Origin: Bugula neritina
Lineage: Eukaryota > Bryozoa > Gymnolaemata > Cheilostomatida > Bugulidae
Length of the DNA stretch: 64,000 nt
Assembly: GCA_964035545.1 (NCBI GenBank)
Contig: OZ037767.1
Span: forward strand, 19,353,628-19,417,627
Direction of reading: 5' to 3'
Shown here: piece after piece, positions 62,450 to 64,000 of the stretch
Position numbering within the stretch: position 1 is the first letter of the stretch
How the letters are laid out: every line of letters begins with the position of its first letter
Notes under the pieces: model-generated
What the model was told of the DNA's origin: nothing
Databases searched by the model: none
Seen by the model: the letters and a program-made list of their open reading frames with translations, nothing else
Position numbers and translations under genes: made by a program

Positions 62450-64000
62450 GCATATTTCAAGTATTTTACAAAAAATTGTACTTTAGTAACCCCAAGAAGC
62501 AGTGTTACCTATATATATGGATTTGTCTAACAGTCTTAAATTACAAACAATAGATTTTCTCTAAAATTAGCTGCATTTCCTGTAGCATATAAAAATCTCC
62601 TGGCGTTGCAAAGCTTCTCTGCTATCTGGCAGGTAGTAGTGTCAAATGTTTGACTTATTCATGTACAATGACAACTACCTACTTATAATAATATATTTCA
62701 ACATACCAACAATAATAATATTAATGAGTCAATTTATTTGTAATTCTACCAAGCATCTAGTAGTTATAGCATCTATCTTGATACCATAAATTTGGAGAGT
62801 AAGCTATGAGCTGCAGTAGTCAGGAGTTGTCTTCTCTTGGTACATTATTTTCCTGTTTGTACTATGATGATGAAATATTTTTGATTTTACAAGTTATGTT
62901 TTATATAGCACTGTTTTCGTATAAGCAGCATGTGTTTAAATATGATATAGACCTTAAAATAACCTGGAAATTTAAATGTGCTCCATATAGTACATTAGTC
63001 TTGATAGTATCGTGATTGCTGTGTTCCATAAAGTATATTATTATATTATTATACACTATCATTGCTCTATTTCAATTGAACCATTGACTTCTTCCAAAGA
63101 ATTTTCCTGCGTAGCTTTTTGTTTGTTATCTAAGCCACATGCAGTAGTTGTTATTATACAAACCAGGAGGTGTCTGTAAAGTAGGTATGCACCTTGAACA
63201 CTCACAAGACTAAATTACTTGGCAGGAGAACTCAACCTAATATCTTTTTTTGTTATATGGTTAATAAAACCTATTTGTACTATAAATAAATAACAGAAAA
63301 ATTTGCTTAACGTAGTAATTACAATAGTTTAGTTACTTTTCTGCTTTGCATATTTTTTTCAGTAGCTATAAATTCAGAGTTATCTACCCATATGAACTTG
63401 TTGCACCATGCATGGTAATCTTCTCTCACCAGCAATATACCTGTATATTTATCAAATTATTCTAAAACTACTCTTGCAATTATAGTGAGGATTCTGCCTA
63501 CATATGGGTGACTCTAGCTGATGTTGTGAGCTACTAGATATGCCCCCTTTTTTACTATCTTCCATCACAAATATATAGTCATAGCAAAATAGTCCTTTTT
63601 TATATAATATAAAATGAAATCATATCAATATTTAAAATTTTACAGATAGTTTCTCAACTTGAAGCAATGGCTACTTAATACTCACATTATAAGTAAACTA
63701 TATGTATATATGTGCTTAGAATGTGATTTTAGATAATAATATTATCTATTTCTATTTTTATAGTCATATAGATTTCATTGCTGTATAATATACATTATAC
63801 CGCAACGTGACTTATAACTATATGCACAATATCTTCTTATATATTCTTATTAAATGCCAACACTTTGAATTTTACTCATAGACTGCAAAGTTATATATTA
63901 ACACGATGTGGAGACTATGGGAATTGTCCTTTTATGTTTAAAAGCATCTGACACACCATAGAATGTAAACAAACACTAACTCCACACTGCATCCCACCCA
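62450..64000. other. right flank of block II
   Basis: Homologous to 18.74-20.37 kb without the SINE insertion. No exon supported. The duplication runs to or beyond the window edge. Confidence 0.5.

Larger units (their letters stand above)
56250..64000 (+). repeat. segmental duplication, block II
   Basis: Gene order A3(-), B3(+), C2(+), F2(-) matches block I. C2 and F2 are damaged here, while A2 has the altered donor in block I. Confidence 0.85.

Overview
This is a window from the nuclear genome of a eukaryote, almost certainly an invertebrate animal. The host sequence is very AT-rich. Genes are split into small exons with GT-AG introns and TATA-type promoters. Large TA and GT microsatellites, tRNA-derived SINE pieces, several nonautonomous DNA transposons, a LINE 3' end and a decayed Ty3/gypsy element are present. 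I cannot name the species. There are no bacterial features, CRISPR arrays or rRNA genes.

The main content is a cluster of short secreted-peptide precursor genes, which I call families A to F because I recognise none of them. A, B, C and F share one plan. Exon 1 encodes a signal peptide and ends in phase 0. Exon 2 encodes a propeptide ending in a convertase-like R-x-R-R/K site and ends in phase 1. The last exon encodes a 28-42 residue peptide starting with a motif like H-x-G-N-x-P-x-G, followed in A, B, C and E by an amphipathic helix. D and E add a 63-nt exon and a proline-rich exon but end in the same kind of last exon. Copies are A1 (+), A2 (-), A3 (-); B1 (+), B2 (+), B3 (+), B4 (-, dead); C1, C2 (+); D1, D2 (+); E1 (-, with an in-frame stop in exon 2), E2 (-, relic); F1 (-), F2 (-, dead).

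Layout: 0.26-2.0 kb, 3' end of a single-pass membrane protein gene with two PPxY-like motifs. 3.5-8.0 kb, A1 and the chimeric B1. 10.5-11.3 kb, leucine-rich-repeat exons. 12.2-20.4 kb, block I (A2, B2, C1, F1). 20.7-23.2 kb, E1. 23.7-24.1 kb, LINE end. 27.6-29.8 kb, E2 relic and a 0.5-kb GT repeat. 30.1-30.8 kb, Harbinger-like MITE. 33.0-41.2 kb, a tandem duplication carrying D1 and D2. 40.8-51.75 kb, GC-richer gypsy-like element on the minus strand, split by a 3.2-kb AT-rich segment. 51.9-52.8 kb, LRR 3' end. 53.2-57.4 kb, B4 and A3, an inverted copy of the 3.2-8.1 kb region. 56.2-64.0 kb, block II (A3, B3, C2, F2), a duplicate of block I.

The cluster appears to be growing by segmental duplication, inversion and exchange of last exons, with several copies dying. 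The pre-pro-peptide layout suggests secreted, proteolytically matured peptides (antimicrobial, neuropeptide-like or allorecognition roles are all possible), but nothing in the sequence fixes the function. All exon models are my reading of splice signals and frame; no transcript evidence was available.
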